Part shown: positions 8,468 through 17,525 of the stretch, one piece after another | Layout of the letters: each line of letters starts with the position of its first letter | How positions within the stretch are numbered: position 1 is the stretch's first letter | DNA from: Bacteroidales bacterium | GTDB lineage: Bacteria; Bacteroidota; Bacteroidia; Bacteroidales; JAADJA01 | Assembly (NCBI GenBank): GCA_020438105.1 | Contig: JAGQVE010000001.1 | Span: 62,001-126,000 of the forward strand | Length of the DNA stretch: 64,000 nucleotides | Direction of reading: 5' to 3' | Made by a program: the position numbers and the translations under genes | The notes under the pieces: model-generated | Database searches by the model: none | The model's input: the letters and a program-made list of their open reading frames with translations, nothing else | Told to the model about the DNA's origin: nothing

Positions 8468-10918
8468 TTAAATTTGGTCTAAATCTTTCAAAAACTGTTC
8501 CAGAGCTACTTCGGTGGCTACTTTTACTTCACGGGCTTTGCTACCTTCGAAGGGGCCTACGATTCCGGCTGCCTCCAACTGATCAATGATCCTACCTGCA
8601 CGGTTATACCCAAGTTTCAATTTGCGCTGCAACAAAGAAGTGGATCCTTGCTGCGTTTGCACGATGATGCGGGCGGCATCCTCAAACAGCTCATCCCTTT
8701 CATTCGGGTCAAAATCACTTGGTCCTTCACTTTGCTCATCCTGAAAATCGGGTAAATGGAAGGCATCGGGGTAAGCCCGTTGCGATCCGATAAAATCGGT
8801 CAGCTTGTCAATTTCCGGTGTATCGATAAAAGCACATTGCAGCCGGAGCAGGTCGCTGCCGGTTGACAGGAGCATATCACCCCTCCCGATCAACTGATCA
8901 GCTCCACCCGTATCGAGGATGGTACGTGAATCAATCTTGGAGATCACCCTGAAAGCGATCCTTGCAGGGAAGTTGGCTTTTATGGAACCGGTAATGATAT
9001 TTACTGAAGGCCGTTGTGTGGCAATGATCAGATGGATACCGACAGCCCTGGCCAATTGTGCCAGTCGGGTAATAGGCACCTCAATCTCTTTACCAGCCGT
9101 CATGATCAGGTCGGCAAACTCATCGATCACCAACACGATATAGGGCAGAAAACGATGACCGTGAAGTGGGCTCAGTTTCCGGGCCTTAAATTTTACGTTA
9201 TATTCCTTGATATTACGTACCTGTGCATCTTTCAGCAGTTCGTAACGGTTGTCCATTTCAATGCTGAGTGAATTAAGCGTGCGAACCACTTTACGCGTAT
9301 CTGTAATGATCGCCTCTTCCGAATCGGGCAGCTTGGCCAGGAAATGGCGCTCAATTTTCGAATAAAGGGTCAACTCTACTTTTTTCGGATCCACCATCAC
9401 AAACTTCAGTTCGGAAGGATGTTTTTTATACAGTAAGGATGAAATGATCGCATTCAGTCCCACCGATTTCCCCTGCCCGGTAGCGCCGGCCATGAGGATG
9501 TGAGGCATTTTGGTGAGATCAGCGATGAAACTCTCGTTGGCAATGGTTTTTCCCATTCCAAAGGGCAATTCATATTTGGTATTCTGGAATTTATCTGATC
9601 CCAGCACCGACTTCATGGCCACAATATCAGGGTTGCTGTTGGGAACCTCAATACCGATGGTTCCTTTTCCGGGGATTGGGGCAATAATACGAATGCCAAG
9701 GGCTGCAAGGCTCAGGGCGATATCATCCTCCAGATTTTTGATTTTTGAAATGCGGATACCCGGTGCCGGAATGATCTCATACAAGGTAACTGTCGGACCG
9801 ATGGTCGCTTTGATCTTTTTGATCTGAATGGAGTAATTGCTCAGCGTTTCGACAATGCGGTTTTTATTGCGCTCCAGTTCCTCCTTCTGAACCGTTATCT
9901 CATCCGTGCCATATTCCTCCAGCAAATTCAGATCGGGAAATTTATAACCCGGCAAATCGAGCCAGGGATCATAGGGTTCGTCAATGGTATGGTGTTCCGT
10001 TTCTTCTTCTTCGCCCTCTTCTTCCGCCGAATCGCCGTTGCTTTTAGGCGTTTCGATGGTCATTTCAATTTCTTCGTTTTGCGGGTCCGGGTCCGCCTTT
10101 GGAATGGAAGGATCCAAAACGATCAGTTGTTCCGGGCGTTCATCATCTTCATCATCAATATCGCTGGTGGGAATAGGTTTTACAAACTCATCATCGTCAT
10201 CATCCGGGTCCTCCTCATCATCAACGGCAAATTCAGCAGTATTGTATTTATCTTCTTTTCCAGGCTTGTTCCCCTTACGAGGGTCAGCCTGTTTTTTTTT
10301 AAAGGAGATCAATCCTTTTAAAAAGCCGAATGAAAAATCATGGTTAAATATGAGGTAGCTCAATCCGATGAACAATAGCAGCAATCCTGCACCAATTCTT
10401 CCGAGATACTCAGACAGTATGTCGGAATAGACTTTCCCGAATTCGCCACCCAAAACACTGAAATTGTCACTTCCGCCAAATAAGAAACCCAGTGAAAGCG
10501 AAAACCAAAGCATGAAAAGCAATGCAAGCCGGGTGGTTTTCCACAATGGCAAAAGGGTCACTTTCATCAACCATTTCACACCAAACATAAAGAAAAGCAA
10601 AACAAAGGCAAAGGAGCCAATCCCAAACCAACGCTCGATAAAGATCATGGAAATAGCCCTGCCGGCTTTACCGATCCAGTTGCGGGCATCCTCGCCCGGT
10701 TTAACGGCATGATCAGCCTGCCAGGTGAAAAAATACGAGATGAAAGCAAAAAAGAGCACCACCGAAAACATCACAAAAAAGAGTCCGGCAACTTTCCTGA
10801 ATTTCTCACTTTTCAGAAAAGCAATTACCGGCTTAAATGGATTTTTACGGCTTCGTTTGGATGCCGCAGATCCTGATGTTTTTTTACTGTTCTTCAAACT
10901 GTTCGCCTTTTTGGCCAT
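8468..10918 (-). CDS. ftsK: DNA translocase FtsK/SpoIIIE
   Basis: Septum-located DNA pump that clears the chromosome terminus at division. Starting at the ATG at 10918 (MAKKANSLKN) gives 816 residues. Four N-terminal membrane helices (about 45-190) are followed by an acidic low-complexity linker (about 230-330, DDEEDPDDDDDEFV), then the motor: Walker A GATGQGKSVGLN, Walker B IVLVIDEFADLIM, TQRPSVNIITG, and a C-terminal winged-helix gamma domain (LLQRKLKLGYNRAGRIIDQL) that reads KOPS-like DNA sites. The frame stays open to an ATG at 10993, but that would add a hydrophobic stretch, and a promoter-like box sits at 10937-10944. I therefore prefer 10918. Confidence 0.95.
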   Translation of the reverse strand: MAKKANSLKNSKKTSGSAASKRSRKNPFKPVIAFLKSEKFRKVAGLFFVMFSVVLFFAFISYFFTWQADHAVKPGEDARNWIGKAGRAISMIFIERWFGIGSFAFVLLFFMFGVKWLMKVTLLPLWKTTRLALLFMLWFSLSLGFLFGGSDNFSVLGGEFGKVYSDILSEYLGRIGAGLLLLFIGLSYLIFNHDFSFGFLKGLISFKKKQADPRKGNKPGKEDKYNTAEFAVDDEEDPDDDDDEFVKPIPTSDIDDEDDERPEQLIVLDPSIPKADPDPQNEEIEMTIETPKSNGDSAEEEGEEEETEHHTIDEPYDPWLDLPGYKFPDLNLLEEYGTDEITVQKEELERNKNRIVETLSNYSIQIKKIKATIGPTVTLYEIIPAPGIRISKIKNLEDDIALSLAALGIRIIAPIPGKGTIGIEVPNSNPDIVAMKSVLGSDKFQNTKYELPFGMGKTIANESFIADLTKMPHILMAGATGQGKSVGLNAIISSLLYKKHPSELKFVMVDPKKVELTLYSKIERHFLAKLPDSEEAIITDTRKVVRTLNSLSIEMDNRYELLKDAQVRNIKEYNVKFKARKLSPLHGHRFLPYIVLVIDEFADLIMTAGKEIEVPITRLAQLARAVGIHLIIATQRPSVNIITGSIKANFPARIAFRVISKIDSRTILDTGGADQLIGRGDMLLSTGSDLLRLQCAFIDTPEIDKLTDFIGSQRAYPDAFHLPDFQDEQSEGPSDFDPNERDELFEDAARIIVQTQQGSTSLLQRKLKLGYNRAGRIIDQLEAAGIVGPFEGSKAREVKVATEVALEQFLKDLDQI

Positions 10919-10936
10919 ATACCGCTCAATTTCGTG

Positions 10937-10944
10937 CAAAAGTA
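10937..10944 (-). promoter_or_regulatory. Bacteroidota -7 promoter box upstream of ftsK
   Basis: The minus strand reads TACTTTTG, an exact TAnnTTTG match to the Bacteroidota sigma-ABfr -7 element, 18 bases before the preferred ftsK ATG. A good TTTG -33 partner is not evident. Its position inside the longer frame argues for the shorter start. Confidence 0.45.
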
Positions 10945-11067
10945 ATAAATCAAAGCATTCGCAGACTAAGATAAAAATGCCTGCTTTCAACAAAATAGTT
11001 TTAATAAAATTGAAAACTACAGCTTGCTTTTATTATTGCTTTTGAAAGCATGAACTCAAGTTTGTGG

Positions 11068-11094
11068 CAAAAAAAACGCCGGATAAATCCGGCG
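11068..11094 (-). terminator. Intrinsic terminator after the DUF4412 gene
   Basis: On the minus strand CGCCGGA, loop TTTA, TCCGGCG (plus positions 11077-11094) is followed directly by a run of T (plus strand A at 11069-11076). A seven-pair GC-rich stem with a T tract is a classic Rho-independent terminator, placed 28 bases after the stop of the DUF4412 gene. Confidence 0.85.
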
Positions 11095-11121
11095 CTCAGG
11101 TAATTCTTCGAATTGCGATGA

Positions 11122-11799
11122 TTAATATCCGCCTCCAAACATATTCTGAAGTTGATCAGTGGTAATTTCTTTGTACCCCTCAGGAATTTCAAATTCTTTT
11201 TCAGATACTTTTTTCTTTTCAACTTTCACCACTTCCATTTTCATGGTCATTCCCGATTCTATTGTTGAAAACTCCATCAAAACGCCCTTGATATCCTCAT
11301 ACAATGGATCTAAAGCATTTGTCGATCCATCGCCAAGTTCCTCGGTGAACCAGGCTATCAGTTCATATTTTTTCCCGTCAATGATGGAGCTAACAACGGC
11401 CTTTTTGCAACTATATCCGACAATATCTTTGGTTTCGTCGATAAATTGCACATTAACACTGTCAATATTTTTCGCTCCCTCTTCAATACTTTCTTTATCC
11501 ATAGGAATGGCAAATTTTTGCCCCATCATTTGCATCAAAGTAGTTCCTTTATCGGTAGCGGCATCAAAGATCATAATGGTTGTCCCCATTGCCATGGATA
11601 TCTCAACCTTATTCATGGTGCCTTTTACCGTCATCTTCATAGTAGTGGGCATCATGGCCATGGTTTGTGCATCAAGATTACTTTCAGGATAGGTGATATT
11701 ATAAACAATAACACCCTGAAAATCTTTATCACCAGCAAAGCTATTTAAAGAAATAAAGCTGACAAAAATCAGCATATAAAGTTTTATGATACTCTTCAT
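11122..11799 (-). CDS. DUF4412 family secreted protein
   Basis: A 225-residue exported protein of unknown function. Its signal peptide is MKSIIKLYMLIFVSFISLNSFA, and the mature chain begins GDKDFQGVIVYNITYP, the family's beta-strand opening (F-x-G-x-I-x-Y). Methionine-rich stretches follow (TMAMMPTTMKMTVKG, TTLMQMMGQKF), then GYSCKKAVVSS, DGKKYELIAWFTEEL and a C-terminal GYKEITTDQLQNMFGGGY. The pattern resembles LolA-like half-barrels that could bind lipid, but that is inference. It lies 11 bases before the cyclophilin gene's stop side on the same strand, so co-transcription with cyclophilin is likely. Confidence 0.8.
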   Translation of the reverse strand: MKSIIKLYMLIFVSFISLNSFAGDKDFQGVIVYNITYPESNLDAQTMAMMPTTMKMTVKGTMNKVEISMAMGTTIMIFDAATDKGTTLMQMMGQKFAIPMDKESIEEGAKNIDSVNVQFIDETKDIVGYSCKKAVVSSIIDGKKYELIAWFTEELGDGSTNALDPLYEDIKGVLMEFSTIESGMTMKMEVVKVEKKKVSEKEFEIPEGYKEITTDQLQNMFGGGY

Positions 11800-11810
11800 G
11801 TTAAATTCAA

Positions 11811-12248
11811 TTATGATTCTGTAATAACAATTTTAATGATCTTATCTCCTGCACGGATATCATCCACCACATCAATTCCTTCAACAACTTTCCCGAAAAC
11901 AGTATGATTCCGATCGAGATGCTGAGTATTATGCCGGTTGTGGCAAATAAAAAACTGTGATCCTCCGGTATTTCTGCCGGCATGTGCCATCGACAAAACA
12001 CCACGATCATGGCGCTGATTGTCGCCATCCAGCTCGCAGGGAATGGTATAACCCGGTCCGCCCATGCCATTGCCATTGGGGCATCCACCCTGGATCACAA
12101 AATCGGGGATCACCCGGTGAAAAGTAAGTCCATCATAAAAACCTTCTTTCGAAAGTTTCACAAAATTGGCAACGGTGCCCGGCGCATCCTCTTCAAAGAA
12201 CTCCACCACCATTAAACCTTTTTCAGTTTGAATTTCAGCTTGTTTCAT
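11811..12248 (-). CDS. Peptidyl-prolyl cis-trans isomerase, cyclophilin type
   Basis: A 145-residue single-domain cyclophilin that speeds cis-trans isomerisation of proline bonds. It covers the whole family core: [20 protein letters not shown] with the catalytic Arg, [39 protein letters not shown] and [20 protein letters not shown]. There is no signal peptide or membrane anchor, so it acts in the cytoplasm. It lies 22 bases downstream of the signal peptidase gene and 11 bases upstream of the DUF4412 gene on the same strand. Confidence 0.94.
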   Translation of the reverse strand: MKQAEIQTEKGLMVVEFFEEDAPGTVANFVKLSKEGFYDGLTFHRVIPDFVIQGGCPNGNGMGGPGYTIPCELDGDNQRHDRGVLSMAHAGRNTGGSQFFICHNRHNTQHLDRNHTVFGKVVEGIDVVDDIRAGDKIIKIVITES

Positions 12249-12270
12249 ATATTATTTCAATTTTTATTTA

Positions 12271-13788
12271 TTAATGTATTACCCTGAAAAGTTTATTCCA
12301 CCTGATCTTACCGGTGAAGAGGGTTTTTTCAGGATCGAGGGATAACCAAACAAAAGATGCTTTACCCACTACATGATCCTCTGGCACAAATCCCCAGAAG
12401 CGTGAGTCGGCCGAATTGTGGCGGTTATCGCCCATCATCCAGTAATAATCCATAGCAAATATGTACTTATCGGCAGCTTCCCCATCAATGTAGATAACAC
12501 CATCTTTCACCTTTAAATCATGATCTTCATACACATCTATCAATCGCTCATAAAGTGGCAGATTATCGAGATTAAGATCAACCGTTACACCCTTTTTGGG
12601 AATGTAAATCGGCCCGTAATTATCTCTTGACCATGGATAATTTTCGCTGAAAGGGAATAATATGGTTTCCCAGTTTTCCAGTTTATCCACCATTACCTGA
12701 ACACCCCCAATTGAAGGCCGTTTGCTGAGCTCTTCGGCAACCTCCGCGGTAAGCGGCAAACCCTGTCCCGGATCATTTTTCCAGCTATTGTAATCTTCAT
12801 CTGAAATATCTTCTTCAATTCTGAATCTTTCGTTAATTCCCTTGGGTGCATCCACATAATAACGGAATTGTCCATTTGGCGGGAATGGCAACAATTCACC
12901 ATTAACATAAACAGCCTGGTTAACAATTTGAATTGTATCACCGGGTGTGCCAATACACCTTTTAATGTAATTTTCGCGCTTGTCGACCGGCCGGTAAATG
13001 ATATTTCCGAACCGACGTTTATTATTCCAAACGGCCTGGCGCCCAAACCTTCTCACCAAACTATAATAACTCGCATTACTCTGAAATACGGTTGAAACGG
13101 TATCCCCTTCCGGGTAATTGAATACAACCACGTCGTTGTTTTTAATCTTTGAAATACCCGGAAAACGGTAATATCCCAGCTTGATCCATTCCAAAAATGA
13201 TTTTCTGTCGGTGGACAATGGCATGGTATGATGAACGAACGGAAACGAGAGTGGCGTGTTGGGAACTTTAGGGCCATAAGCGATTTTGCTTACGAATAAA
13301 AAATCACCCCTGAGCAGGCTTTTCTCCATGGAGGATGTGGGAATGGTATAAGCTTCCACCAAAAAAGTGCGGATGATGGTAGCAGCGATCACAGCAAATA
13401 TAATGGCATCAGCCCATTCACGCGTCCAGGTTTTTTTCACTTTAACCCGTTTATCAGCCGGAACAAATTTTTCGTTGGGTGAAAGCCCAAGGTAAGGCAT
13501 ATAAATAAAAGGAAGCATCACAGCCAGGCCTTGCTCCCACATGGCATGCTTTTCGAAACATTTGGCGGTTTCAACCAGCATGAGCATGATCATAAACACA
13601 TTGATAAACGGGATGATCAGGAAAATATACCACCACATCGGCTTATCGATGATCTTCAGCCATAAATATAAATTGTAAAAAGGAACAATGGTTTTCCAAC
13701 CAGGCACACCGGCTTTTTCAAAAACAGGCCAGGCAAATAGTGCCACGAGGGTAAACGATATGGGTAAGAGGAAAATTAAAGCGAGCAT
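12271..13788 (-). CDS. lepB: Signal peptidase I, Bacteroidota long form
   Basis: Membrane serine protease that removes signal peptides from exported proteins. The 505 residues are far longer than proteobacterial LepB, as usual in this phylum. An N-terminal multi-helix extension (about 1-110, DUF5684-like with GVPGWKTIVPFYNLYLWL) is followed by a helix at about 125-145 and the catalytic serine motif YTIPTSSMEKSLLRGDFL. The lysine motif is NYIKRCIGTPGD, and the last box is MGDNRHNSADSRFWG. A long insertion separates the lysine box from the terminal box. The many exported proteins in this window are probable substrates. Confidence 0.93.
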   Translation of the reverse strand: MLALIFLLPISFTLVALFAWPVFEKAGVPGWKTIVPFYNLYLWLKIIDKPMWWYIFLIIPFINVFMIMLMLVETAKCFEKHAMWEQGLAVMLPFIYMPYLGLSPNEKFVPADKRVKVKKTWTREWADAIIFAVIAATIIRTFLVEAYTIPTSSMEKSLLRGDFLFVSKIAYGPKVPNTPLSFPFVHHTMPLSTDRKSFLEWIKLGYYRFPGISKIKNNDVVVFNYPEGDTVSTVFQSNASYYSLVRRFGRQAVWNNKRRFGNIIYRPVDKRENYIKRCIGTPGDTIQIVNQAVYVNGELLPFPPNGQFRYYVDAPKGINERFRIEEDISDEDYNSWKNDPGQGLPLTAEVAEELSKRPSIGGVQVMVDKLENWETILFPFSENYPWSRDNYGPIYIPKKGVTVDLNLDNLPLYERLIDVYEDHDLKVKDGVIYIDGEAADKYIFAMDYYWMMGDNRHNSADSRFWGFVPEDHVVGKASFVWLSLDPEKTLFTGKIRWNKLFRVIH

Positions 13789-13928
13789 ATGTAAATTGAT
13801 TTGTGAGGCTACAAAATTCTCTTTAGTTTTTCAGAAATAAAAGTTATTTGTGATAAAATTTGTTAATGTCCGCGTCAATTAAGGGTTTCGGCAGCATATT
13901 AAATGTTAAAAACTGTTAAACAGAGGAA

Positions 13929-14231
13929 TCATATTTCATAATCTACCACCACGGAATCGCTGGTTACCGACCGAAGAAACACCAGTACTTTTTTATGCTC
14001 CGGATGCAAACGATAAATCTCCAGGTCGTCCTCCGTCTGAAAAATGGTAGTGAGTACAAGATCGTAAGCATTTTGCTTAACGCTGAAATTTAAACCCACT
14101 TCGAGGCTTTTAATTTCGTCGATGTAGATTTTGAGATCTTCGAGGGCTTTTTTAAGGGCCAGTGCATTTTCAAGCTTCTGTGTTTTGTTTTCGTAATCCT
14201 TGAGCTTGAGCATTACAATATGTTTGACCAT
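13929..14231 (-). CDS. Dabb-family (stress-responsive alpha/beta barrel) protein
   Basis: A 100-residue Dabb domain, a ferredoxin-like dimeric barrel. It opens with MVKHIVMLKLKD, the standard first strand with a conserved His, followed by a helix (LENALALKKALEDLK), SLEVGLNFS, and a last part YDLVLTTIFQTEDDLEIYRLHPEHKKVLVFL that carries the Y-x-x-H-P-x-H motif. Members include polyketide cyclases and stress proteins; the substrate here is unknown. It overlaps the upstream HD-domain gene by 19 bases, so the two are translationally coupled. Confidence 0.88.
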   Translation of the reverse strand: MVKHIVMLKLKDYENKTQKLENALALKKALEDLKIYIDEIKSLEVGLNFSVKQNAYDLVLTTIFQTEDDLEIYRLHPEHKKVLVFLRSVTSDSVVVDYEI

Positions 14232-14800
14232 GGTCGTTTGTTTTGGTGGCTGATTTGTTTTGCATGTTGTAAAACCTCCGTAAAACTACGAAAATTTAAA
14301 TTCACCGTTGACAAATAAAGCTCCCTTGCGAAATCGATCATTTCATGAGTAAACTCATGACGTAGAAAACTTATATTGAGATTTTTTTCACCTATGCGAA
14401 AGCGGTCGAGGGCATCGGCATCCTTGAGTACGGAAGTTACCGGCCATGAGGGATGAACTGCCGGAAACTCTTCATACAAACTGTGGCTTGTAACGGCATC
14501 GGCGATGATATTCCAGTGGTTGATGCCCAGCTTATCAAATGTCGCTTTAAAAACCGGCAGTTTATTGTCAGCAGCCCAGCCACCATGTTCGGTACAATAG
14601 CCATCGTGTTTACGTGCCATATCATGGATAAAAGCAGCTGCCAGCACCGATTTTTGCCCTGATTCATCCAAAACCTGTGAACCCAAAATATATGCGTGCA
14701 CCATCACCCGGTACGTATGATTGATGCCATGAATATGGCTGGGATGATCGAAGTATTTTTCTTTGAGGTTGAGGTTTGATATTACTTGCTGCATTTCCAT
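14213..14800 (-). CDS. HD-domain phosphohydrolase-like protein
   Basis: A 195-residue HD-superfamily protein, a metal-dependent phosphohydrolase fold. Ligand positions are visible: H in GINHTYRVMVHA (about residue 27), the HD pair in AAAFIHDMARKHDG (about 53-54), H in VTSHSLYEE and D in LKDADALDRFRIG. The spacing resembles small HD proteins acting on nucleotides, but no substrate can be named. It could start at the ATG at 14794 (MQQVISN) instead of 14800. It overlaps the Dabb gene downstream. Confidence 0.83.
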   Translation of the reverse strand: MEMQQVISNLNLKEKYFDHPSHIHGINHTYRVMVHAYILGSQVLDESGQKSVLAAAFIHDMARKHDGYCTEHGGWAADNKLPVFKATFDKLGINHWNIIADAVTSHSLYEEFPAVHPSWPVTSVLKDADALDRFRIGEKNLNISFLRHEFTHEMIDFARELYLSTVNLNFRSFTEVLQHAKQISHQNKRPWSNIL

Positions 14801-14811
14801 ATATCCAAAAA

Positions 14812-14841
14812 TAAAAAAACCTGCCCAACAGACAGGTTTTT
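14812..14841 (-). terminator. Intrinsic terminator after ftcD
   Basis: On the minus strand AAAAACCTG and CAGGTTTTT form a nine-pair stem (plus 14815-14823 and 14833-14841) around a nine-base loop, and the T run continues after the stem. It lies about 24 bases past the ftcD stop and just upstream of the HD gene, so it should separate the two transcripts. Confidence 0.75.
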
Positions 14842-14864
14842 CATTTAGCTATTTATAAACCGCT

Positions 14865-16556
14865 TCAAAGTTTTTTATCCACGATATCGAGGATCTCTTT
14901 TTGTAAAGTAACCGCTTTATCTTTGATTTCGTTGCCTTTGGCAATGATGTCCTCTACCCAGGTTTTATCGTCGAGGCCACCGGCATTGATCTTTACATTG
15001 AGGAATGCACCTTTCACGCCTGCCAGGGCGGCAATGGCACCCACGCCGGCATCGGAAACAGAATTGGGATTGCCGATCTCCGCCATCGCCTTCATCACTT
15101 CCATCGATTCATAACAAAGGGTCATCACCTTAAAGGGCACCTCTATTGCATTTTTGGTGGCTGCCTGAATGGCTTCATGCCTGACTTGTTTATCTTCTTC
15201 GGTCTTTTTGGGTAAACCAAAGGCATCCATGATCTGATTGAAGGCATCGGTATCTTCATCTACAGTTTTCAGCAAAGCTTCCTGGTAATATTTGCCTTTT
15301 TCGGCCCAGTCGCTAAACTCTTCCCAGCGCTCGTCCCAACCGCGTTTGTGTGATGAGAGGTTGGCCACCATCGTTCCGAGGGCAGCACCCATGGCGCCCA
15401 TCACCGCCGAAATAGAACCACCACCCGGTGCCGGTGATTCGGAGGCCGTTTCATAAGTGAAATCTTTCACGGTCATGTCCACCAGCTTTTTCTTCGATTT
15501 ATCTTCGAGGATGTATTCGATGATCTTTTTGTCGGGGTCAAAAGGCCCAAGTTCGTCCAGTCCCAGTGATTTTACCGCTATTTTGATGATCTCCCGGTCG
15601 GGAATACCAGTGGAACGGTTTTGCATTTTGAGGTAATGTTTTCCGGCATCGAGCATCGCCTTCAGGGGCATCACACCCACCAGCTCTGATCCGGTTACCC
15701 GGATACCCCGGCTTCCGGCGCTTTTCACTACAGCATCAAAGGCTTCATGAACGGCGGTAACGGTGATATCCGTGAGGTTCATAGAGATCTGGGCGATACC
15801 GTATTCTTCAATGAACCAGCCGATGGCTTTCACACTTTTCAGCATTCCGGGCTCATACACCGGGTTGCCTTTTTCGTCTTTAATAATCGTGCCGGTAATC
15901 GGATTTCCTTCTCGTTTAATCCGGCCCCGTTCGCGTACATCAAAAGCAATCGCATTGGCACGGCGGGTGGAAGTGGTGTTGAGGTTCACATTATAGGCAA
16001 CCAAAAAATTCCGTGCTCCGACGGCAGTTACGCCGGTCTTCTTTACATGTTCGTTAAATTCGGCCGGGCCAAAATCGGGTTTCCAGTCTGGGTTGACCAG
16101 TTTTTCTTTCAGCCCTTCATATTCGCCTTTGCGGCAGGTGGCGAGGTTTCTTCGTTCGGGCTTATTGGCTGCAAACTCATAACAATACACCGGGATGCTG
16201 AGTTCCGTTCCGATCCGTTCGGCCAGCTTGCGGGCATATTCCACGGTTTCTTCCATGCTGATGTTTGAAACGGGAACCAGCGGGCACACATCGGTGGCGC
16301 CAAAGCGGGGATGTTCACCATGATGTTTTTTCATATCGATCAGCTCGGAGGCTTTTTTCACCACTCTGAAAGCGGCTTCACACACGGCATCGGGGGTACC
16401 CACAAAGGTGATCACGGTGCGGTTGGTGGCTTTGCCGGGGTCCACATCGATGAGGCGAACGCCTTCCACGGTTTCTACTACATCGGTTACCTGTTTTATG
16501 ATATGCTCATCTCTCCCTTCGCTGATATTGGGAACACACTCTATTAATTGTTGCAT
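14865..16556 (-). CDS. ftcD: Bifunctional glutamate formimidoyltransferase / formimidoyltetrahydrofolate cyclodeaminase
   Basis: Final steps of histidine breakdown: moves the formimino group from formiminoglutamate to tetrahydrofolate, then releases ammonia to give methenyl-THF. The ATG at 16556 (MQQLIECVPNISEGRD) matches the family start and gives 563 residues; an upstream ATG at 16679 only adds a non-conserved leader. Transferase domains (about 1-300) show ECVPNISEGRD, DPGKATNRTVITFVG and KKHHGEHPRFGATDVCPLVP. The cyclodeaminase domain (about 355-563) shows ESPAPGGGSISAVMGAMGAA. The fused form is the one also found in animals. Imidazolonepropionase, an earlier step, lies at 20.9 kb. Confidence 0.94.
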   Translation of the reverse strand: MQQLIECVPNISEGRDEHIIKQVTDVVETVEGVRLIDVDPGKATNRTVITFVGTPDAVCEAAFRVVKKASELIDMKKHHGEHPRFGATDVCPLVPVSNISMEETVEYARKLAERIGTELSIPVYCYEFAANKPERRNLATCRKGEYEGLKEKLVNPDWKPDFGPAEFNEHVKKTGVTAVGARNFLVAYNVNLNTTSTRRANAIAFDVRERGRIKREGNPITGTIIKDEKGNPVYEPGMLKSVKAIGWFIEEYGIAQISMNLTDITVTAVHEAFDAVVKSAGSRGIRVTGSELVGVMPLKAMLDAGKHYLKMQNRSTGIPDREIIKIAVKSLGLDELGPFDPDKKIIEYILEDKSKKKLVDMTVKDFTYETASESPAPGGGSISAVMGAMGAALGTMVANLSSHKRGWDERWEEFSDWAEKGKYYQEALLKTVDEDTDAFNQIMDAFGLPKKTEEDKQVRHEAIQAATKNAIEVPFKVMTLCYESMEVMKAMAEIGNPNSVSDAGVGAIAALAGVKGAFLNVKINAGGLDDKTWVEDIIAKGNEIKDKAVTLQKEILDIVDKKL

Positions 16557-16859
16557 AGTTATGTTGTTTGTTTTTAATGGATTTCCGGCAAATTTATAAA
16601 TTGGTTTTGAATTGGATTGAGAAATATTGGGAAAAATATAAAACATTGGGTTTAACCGCAATGAGTGCAGAGTTTTCACACGTAGAACGCAGAGATTTTG
16701 CGAAGATTACAAAGTTTTATCCAAATAAAAATCATAGCGCTCCTTGCGCATTCTTTGCGTTCGTTGCGGTTTAAATAAGTTGTCTAAACGCAATGGTCGC
16801 TAAGGTTTTCGCGGAGTGCGCTAAATTGATAATAAATTAAATTATAGTGGTCGTTGCGG
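16557..16859. repeat. Intergenic region with a direct repeat (TCGTTGCGGTTnAA)
   Basis: A 303-base gap between ftcD and the SMUG2-like gene with no protein gene. TCGTTGCGGT plus a TTAAA-AAGTT tail occurs at 16761-16781 and again at 16851-16870, where the second copy runs into the stop of the glycosylase gene. Between them is the related phrase CTAAACGCAATGGTCGCTAA, and at about 16656-16700 AACCGCAATGAGTGCAGAG, an inverted relative. These GCGTT/AACGC phrases look like decayed dispersed intergenic repeats. Confidence 0.5.
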
Positions 16860-17525
16860 TTAAACAAGTTTCTCCAGGTAAAGACCGACAAACTCATTGT
16901 ATCTTTTCCTCCGGTATTGCACCACCCAGCGCGGATGAGGCAGTGCGACCACTTCATCGAAAAATTTCTGCTCCTTGTTTAATTTGTTCAGGAATTTGAA
17001 GTTTTTCCCATTGCCCAGGCAATAACAAACCGAGGTATCCATCCCAAAGCCGATGATTGTTTTGATGGATTCGATGATAAAAGGCGTTACCTGCTTCTCA
17101 AGCTTCGGATCATCATAATAATTGTAATTGAGGTCATCCTTCAAAAATCCGAGTGGACAAACAGCATGGATAAAATATTTTGAATAAAAAAGATCCGGTC
17201 CACCGAAGGCGTTGATCATATCGTAAATAAAATCAGCAGAAGCTTCCCTTGATTTTTTATATGGATTTTCAATCCCGCAGTTTTCCTGCAATTTCACCGG
17301 ATCGGTAAACGGAATTCCGGTTACACCTGCGCCAAACCGCCCGGGATTGATGCCGAGCAGCAATTTTCGGGAGCGATGATCCAAATAATATTTATTGTAA
17401 AATTTACGGGCAAGTTCTTTCACAATTTCTTCGGTAAACGGGTTCATCACCTCCAATCCTTTTTGTAGTGAAATGTCGAGTTTCAGGTTTTCATTAAATT
17501 GGTTGATCTTATCTGCTAAAGTCAT
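16860..17525 (-). CDS. SMUG2-type uracil-DNA glycosylase family protein (DUF4918)
   Basis: A 221-residue protein of the uracil-DNA glycosylase superfamily. The active-site opening motif is LLGINPGRFGAGVTGIPFTD (about residues 57-76), with G-I-N-P-G as in SMUG enzymes. A second motif, HAVCPLGFL, comes near 122, and the C-terminal LPHPRWVVQYRRKRYNEFV (about 197) holds the H-P-R loop that replaces HPS. It would excise damaged uracil-type bases. The start ATG overlaps the GNAT stop by one base (TAATG), so the two are coupled. Activity on uracil versus hydroxymethyluracil cannot be read from the sequence. Confidence 0.87.
   Translation of the reverse strand: MTLADKINQFNENLKLDISLQKGLEVMNPFTEEIVKELARKFYNKYYLDHRSRKLLLGINPGRFGAGVTGIPFTDPVKLQENCGIENPYKKSREASADFIYDMINAFGGPDLFYSKYFIHAVCPLGFLKDDLNYNYYDDPKLEKQVTPFIIESIKTIIGFGMDTSVCYCLGNGKNFKFLNKLNKEQKFFDEVVALPHPRWVVQYRRKRYNEFVGLYLEKLV

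Noticed and set aside
9984..10358. Ser-rich plus-strand frame in ftsK
   Set aside because: It is the mirror of the acidic linker of FtsK; composition arises from GAT/GAA codons read backwards.
10919..10993. Longer start for ftsK
   Set aside because: It adds a hydrophobic non-conserved segment and would place the promoter-like TACTTTTG box inside the gene.
16557..16679. Longer start for ftcD
   Set aside because: The extra leader is not conserved-looking; the family starts at ECVPNISEGRD right after ATG 16556.
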